Source: CAVWDI01 sp046259385 (GTDB lineage: Bacteria; Chloroflexota; Anaerolineae; Anaerolineales; UBA4823). Taken from it: DNA of 8,487 nt. This document shows, one piece after another, positions 5,817 through 8,487 of this stretch. Positions within the stretch are counted from its first letter, which is position 1, and every line of letters starts with the position of its first letter. The DNA lies in NCBI GenBank assembly GCA_046259385.1, contig JBJYWI010000113.1, forward strand, positions 1 through 8,487, given 5' to 3'. The translations under genes were made by a program, and so were the position numbers. The notes below the pieces were generated by a model. The model was not told where the DNA came from. It worked only from the letters and a program-made list of their open reading frames with translations, and searched no databases.

Positions 5817-6971
5817 ATGACATCTGAGATTCAAAATTCTCCCACAAAAATTTGCCCAACCTGTGGGACTCGCATTGCTGAGGATGCTACTCGCTGTTTG
5901 GTTTGCGGCGCAGAGCTAGCAAGCAGGAAGAAAACAACAAGACCAGAAAAAGCAGTTGAGGGAAGTCGATTACCTCGTATTACCCTCGGACTTCCAGCTT
6001 TACTTGGATTTATTGCTTTACTAATTATCGTAGGTGCATTGGTATTTTATTTTGCATTTCGCTCTAACTCATCCAGTTCTGTCGAGAACACCATCACCCC
6101 AACCCAAACTTCTACTGCAACCATTACTGTAACCTCAACTCCTTCTACGCCAACTTCTACTTTCACCCCTGAGCCAAGTCCCACCCCACTCGTATATACC
6201 GTTAAACTTGGTGATAGTTGTGGAGGGATTGCATTTTCATTTGGTGTTTCTATACAAAGTATTGTATTACTGAATAACCTGCCTGCTGATTGCAGTACGT
6301 TGTATGAAGGTCAAAGGCTGTTGATACCTCAACCGACCCCAACTGCGACGTCCTTACCGACTTCGACATTCAGTCCTGCAGAAGCAACCGAAGCTGCATG
6401 CGAAAAAATTGAGTACACGGTGCAAGAAAATGACACACTCAGCAGTATCTCATTGAATTACAATATACCCGTTGAAGCAATCCGTGAATATAACGGGCTG
6501 GTAAGCGATGTTGTCATGTTCAACCAGAATTTAGTTATACCTCTTTGCCGGCGTAATGCCACCCCTGGACCCACTCCAACGCCAACACTCCCCCCTCCAT
6601 ATCCAGCCGCCAGCCTGCTTTTACCCCAAGATGGTGCACCATTTAATCCAGGTATTGATTCTATTTCTCTCCAGTGGGCGTCTGTTGGCGCTTTGAGGGA
6701 GAATGAAGCATATGCAGTCTCGATAGAGGATATAACTGAAGGAGAAGGACGTAAGCTGACTGATTATGTGACGGACTCGAAATTTAATGTCCCCAATTCA
6801 TTCCTGGTGAATGATAGTCTTCCACATGTAATCCGATGGTGGGTTACGCCTGTTCGGCAAACAGGCACTGACGATGATGGAAACCCTATCTGGGAATCTG
6901 CAGGTGCAGTTAGTGAAACGCGCGTGTTCACCTGGATAGGGATTGTTACAGAGGCAACACCAGTTCCGTGA
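5817..6971 (+). CDS. Membrane-anchored protein with zinc ribbon and two LysM domains
   Basis: The 384-residue product has an N-terminal zinc ribbon (CPTC 13-16, CLVC 27-30), a basic stretch, one membrane helix at about 57-81 and a Thr/Ser/Pro-rich linker (about 90-124). LysM 1 covers about 126-171 (YTVKLGDSCGGIAFSFGVS to LLIP). After a second Pro/Thr linker comes LysM 2 at about 200-242 (YTVQENDTLSSISLNYNIP to LVIP). A TPGPTPTPTLPPP linker leads to a C-terminal domain (about 264-376) with several tryptophans that I cannot assign. The zinc ribbon should face the cytoplasm and the rest the outside. LysM domains usually bind peptidoglycan or other N-acetylglucosamine polymers, so an envelope role is likely; no catalytic domain is visible. 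Cysteines 135/159 and 195/244 could form disulfides in or around each LysM. The ATG at 5817 is preferred over a TTG one codon earlier; GGAATGAG (5804-5811) is a weak ribosome site. The gene has its own promoter and a strong terminator. Confidence 0.85.
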   Translation: MTSEIQNSPTKICPTCGTRIAEDATRCLVCGAELASRKKTTRPEKAVEGSRLPRITLGLPALLGFIALLIIVGALVFYFAFRSNSSSSVENTITPTQTSTATITVTSTPSTPTSTFTPEPSPTPLVYTVKLGDSCGGIAFSFGVSIQSIVLLNNLPADCSTLYEGQRLLIPQPTPTATSLPTSTFSPAEATEAACEKIEYTVQENDTLSSISLNYNIPVEAIREYNGLVSDVVMFNQNLVIPLCRRNATPGPTPTPTLPPPYPAASLLLPQDGAPFNPGIDSISLQWASVGALRENEAYAVSIEDITEGEGRKLTDYVTDSKFNVPNSFLVNDSLPHVIRWWVTPVRQTGTDDDGNPIWESAGAVSETRVFTWIGIVTEATPVP

Positions 6972-6990
6972 ATAAATTAAATAATATTAC

Positions 6991-7029
6991 AAAAAGGGAT
7001 CCAAATAAATCTAAATTGGATCCCTTTTT
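6991..7029. terminator. Strong bidirectional intrinsic terminator
   Basis: AAAAAGGGATCCAA (6991-7004) pairs perfectly over 14 bp with TTGGATCCCTTTTT (7016-7029) around an 11-base loop. The stem ends in a T run on the plus strand and, by symmetry, on the minus strand. It lies 19 bases after the LysM gene stop and 24 bases beyond the citrate synthase stop, so it serves both convergent genes. Confidence 0.9.
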
Positions 7030-7053
7030 ACTAATTAGTTTTTAATTATTATT

Positions 7054-8367
7054 TCAGCAAGCTAATTCCTCCAACGCTGAGGTTGTCAACGATTTCGGTC
7101 GTTCTATCGGTTGGCCTATCGCACGTGCCCAGACCAGGTTTGATGACACACCAAGAATTCGACTAACACCAAAGAGAACAGTGTAGAAACCACATACTCC
7201 GAATCTGTCACAATCATCCACCCCATAATGCATTTGAAGGGAACCGCTAATCGCATCTACATTTGGCCAGGGGTTTTTAGCTTTTCCCTGATCTTTTAGG
7301 ACTTCTGGGACTACTTTATAAACTAATCTCGCCAGATCAAAAATTTCATCTCCCTTGATATGTTTCTTGCCAAATTGAAGCAGAGCTAGAAAACGCGGAT
7401 CGGTTTTTCTGAGTACTGCATGTCCATAACCTGGAATTACCTGACCGGAATTCAACGTTTCCCAGGTGTGGTCAATAACCTCCTGTTTAGAAGGCAATTT
7501 CCCAAATTTATCATAAATTTCCAGCAACCAGCGTAGTGATTCCTGGTTCGCTCTTCCATGGAGTGGTCCTGAAAGCCCATTCATTCCCGCGGATGCGGAT
7601 AGGTAAATATCCGATAATGATGAGCCTACCAGGTGAGTTGCATGTGCGCTTACATTACCCAGTTCATGATCAGAGTGGATAATAAAGTAGAGGCGTGAAA
7701 ATTCCTCATATTTTATATCCTTCACTTTCATCATCCGTGCAAAATTTGCTCCCCAATCCAATTCACTGTGGGGTTTAACAATTTCACCATGGTTGTGCTT
7801 CAAACTGTAAATGATGGCTGCAATCGAAGGTAGTTTTGCAGTGAGGTTTAAACTATCCTCCAACATTGGCTCCCAATAATCTTCCTTTCGCATACCTTCG
7901 AGATACATCTTCATAAATTGGGATTCAGCCTGTAGGGACAGGATTGCTTGAGAAAATAGCGTCATTGGGGCAGTATCTTTAGGCATACTCTTAAGCAAAT
8001 CTATCAAGTAATCTGGAATTTGAGATCTTTTATTCCATTCTTGCTCAATTTCCAAGGCTTCGTCTAAAGTGGGGATATCACCCGTTAGAAGCAGGAAATA
8101 CAACCCGCCGACAAGCGGGATTTCTGATCCGTTTGATACAGGCAGGGTGTCCAGAATTTCAGGTATGGTAAGTCCGCGCAGGCGTATGCCTTCGATTGGA
8201 TGTACGGAGGATATATCTGAAACAAGTCCCTTGACTCCACGCATCCCTCCAAAGACCTGCCCAATGGTCACCTCACTTACCTTAGTGTCATAAGCTACTC
8301 GAAGCAACCTTGATACTCTATCCCTCATTTCAGGAATTTTTATTTGAAGTCTTTTTTTAAGCTGCAT
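7054..8367 (-). CDS. gltA: Citrate synthase (Si-type), similar to the mitochondrial enzyme
   Basis: The enzyme condenses oxaloacetate with acetyl-CoA to citrate and CoA at the entry of the TCA cycle. At 437 residues it has the length of the mature mitochondrial-type enzyme. The catalytic triad is intact: H270 in GPLHGRANQ (267-275), H316 in GYGHAVLR (313-320) and D371 in PWPNVDAISG (366-375). Each is offset by exactly 4 from H274, H320 and D375 of pig citrate synthase. Further blocks typical of the eukaryotic branch are FSQAILSLQAESQFMKMY (138-155), YWEPMLEDSLNLTAKLP (164-180) and HSDHELGNVSAHATHLVGS (231-249). Most bacterial GltA proteins are of a different, shorter or NADH-regulated hexameric type. 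A GGAGG ribosome site (8376-8372) stands 4 bases from the ATG, which is close. The start is 25 bases after the probable mdh stop, so the two genes likely share a transcript, and the gene ends at a strong bidirectional terminator. Confidence 0.95.
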   Translation of the reverse strand: MQLKKRLQIKIPEMRDRVSRLLRVAYDTKVSEVTIGQVFGGMRGVKGLVSDISSVHPIEGIRLRGLTIPEILDTLPVSNGSEIPLVGGLYFLLLTGDIPTLDEALEIEQEWNKRSQIPDYLIDLLKSMPKDTAPMTLFSQAILSLQAESQFMKMYLEGMRKEDYWEPMLEDSLNLTAKLPSIAAIIYSLKHNHGEIVKPHSELDWGANFARMMKVKDIKYEEFSRLYFIIHSDHELGNVSAHATHLVGSSLSDIYLSASAGMNGLSGPLHGRANQESLRWLLEIYDKFGKLPSKQEVIDHTWETLNSGQVIPGYGHAVLRKTDPRFLALLQFGKKHIKGDEIFDLARLVYKVVPEVLKDQGKAKNPWPNVDAISGSLQMHYGVDDCDRFGVCGFYTVLFGVSRILGVSSNLVWARAIGQPIERPKSLTTSALEELAC

Positions 8368-8392
8368 AGTTCCTCCGGTTAGGTTTATATTT

Positions 8393-8487
8393 TTAAAATT
8401 TCAATTTCGAAATATTATCCGCGACTCCTTGAGCGGATAATTTAAGAGCTTCTTGCTCACTTTTGTTGAGATCATATTCAATTATTT
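8393..8487 (-). CDS. mdh: Probable malate dehydrogenase, last 30 codons (cut by window edge)
   Basis: A minus-strand frame enters from the right edge and stops with TAA at 8395-8393. Its 30 residues contain EYDLNKSEQEALKLSAQGVADNISKL. This matches the C-terminal helix of the bacterial malate/lactate dehydrogenase family, where an acidic 'L-x-x-x-E-x-x-A-L-x-x-S-A-x-x-V' pattern follows the last strand. Malate dehydrogenase oxidises malate to oxaloacetate with NAD+, the substrate of the citrate synthase encoded 25 bases downstream. The fragment is short, so lactate dehydrogenase cannot be ruled out from it alone; the gltA neighbour favours malate dehydrogenase. Confidence 0.78.
   Translation of the reverse strand, partial: IIEYDLNKSEQEALKLSAQGVADNISKLKF
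8414..8441. repeat. 9-bp inverted repeat in the 3' end of mdh
   Basis: ATTATCCGC (8414-8422) and GCGGATAAT (8433-8441) form a perfect 9-bp stem around a 10-base loop, within the last coding codons of mdh and 46 bases before the gltA start. No T run follows directly on the minus strand (the tail is ATTTCGAAATTG), so it is not a standard terminator. It could be an mRNA stability or processing element between the two genes, or chance. Confidence 0.5.

Noticed and set aside
6090..6620. The Thr/Pro-rich stretches as a DNA tandem repeat
   Set aside because: The low complexity is in the protein linkers (PTPT, STPST). At DNA level the units are irregular and no fixed repeat length is seen.
1..8487. 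A defence island, biosynthetic cluster, CRISPR array, mobile element or other new multi-gene system
   Set aside because: Every full-length gene but one belongs to a well-known core family; the exception is a LysM envelope protein. The intergenic regions are short and explained by promoters and terminators, and no transposase, integrase, repeat array or direct-repeat boundary was found.

Overview
The window looks like core chromosome from a moderately AT-rich bacterium, most likely of the phylum Chloroflexota (class Anaerolineae). This placement is an inference. It rests on the membrane-anchored zinc-ribbon/double-LysM protein with Thr/Pro-rich linkers, the FMN-dependent type 2 isopentenyl diphosphate isomerase, the citrate synthase resembling the mitochondrial enzyme, and the overall gene style. 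No rRNA, tRNA, mobile element, CRISPR array or phage gene was seen, and no stretch longer than about 210 bases lacks a gene.

Layout, left to right. (1) Positions 1-967, minus strand: the N-terminal 322 residues of glutaminyl-tRNA synthetase (glnS), cut by the window edge. (2) 968-1178: a divergent promoter region with extended -10 boxes facing both ways. (3) 1179-3184, plus strand: sucC-sucD, both subunits of succinyl-CoA synthetase, 2 bases apart. (4) 3193-3230: a hairpin shared by the convergent 3' ends of sucD and acpP. (5) 3256-3501, minus strand: acyl carrier protein, with a near-consensus promoter. (6) 3632-5742, plus strand: an isoprenoid operon of type 2 IPP isomerase (fni) and a trans-prenyl diphosphate synthase of the short-chain, GGPP-synthase-like type. 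(7) 5817-6971, plus strand: a membrane protein with an N-terminal zinc ribbon, one membrane helix, two LysM domains and an unassigned C-terminal domain, behind its own extended -10 promoter. (8) 6991-7029: a strong bidirectional terminator. (9) 7054-8487, minus strand: citrate synthase preceded by the last 30 codons of a probable malate dehydrogenase, so mdh and gltA form an operon that enters from the right edge.

Functionally the window joins parts of the TCA cycle (malate to oxaloacetate to citrate on the minus strand, succinyl-CoA/succinate on the plus strand) with lipid precursor supply. Fni interconverts IPP and DMAPP, the prenyl synthase elongates them, and ACP carries fatty-acyl intermediates. 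The LysM protein probably acts at the cell envelope. The genes are intact wherever they lie fully inside the window. Several starts are decided by promoter and Shine-Dalgarno positions rather than by the longest open frame (sucC, the prenyl synthase, the LysM protein).

I found no convincing sign of an undescribed multi-gene system. The points most worth a second look are the eukaryote-type citrate synthase, the recurring TGnTATAATC promoter with poor -35 boxes, a 9-bp inverted repeat at the mdh-gltA junction, and the architecture and cysteine pattern of the LysM protein.
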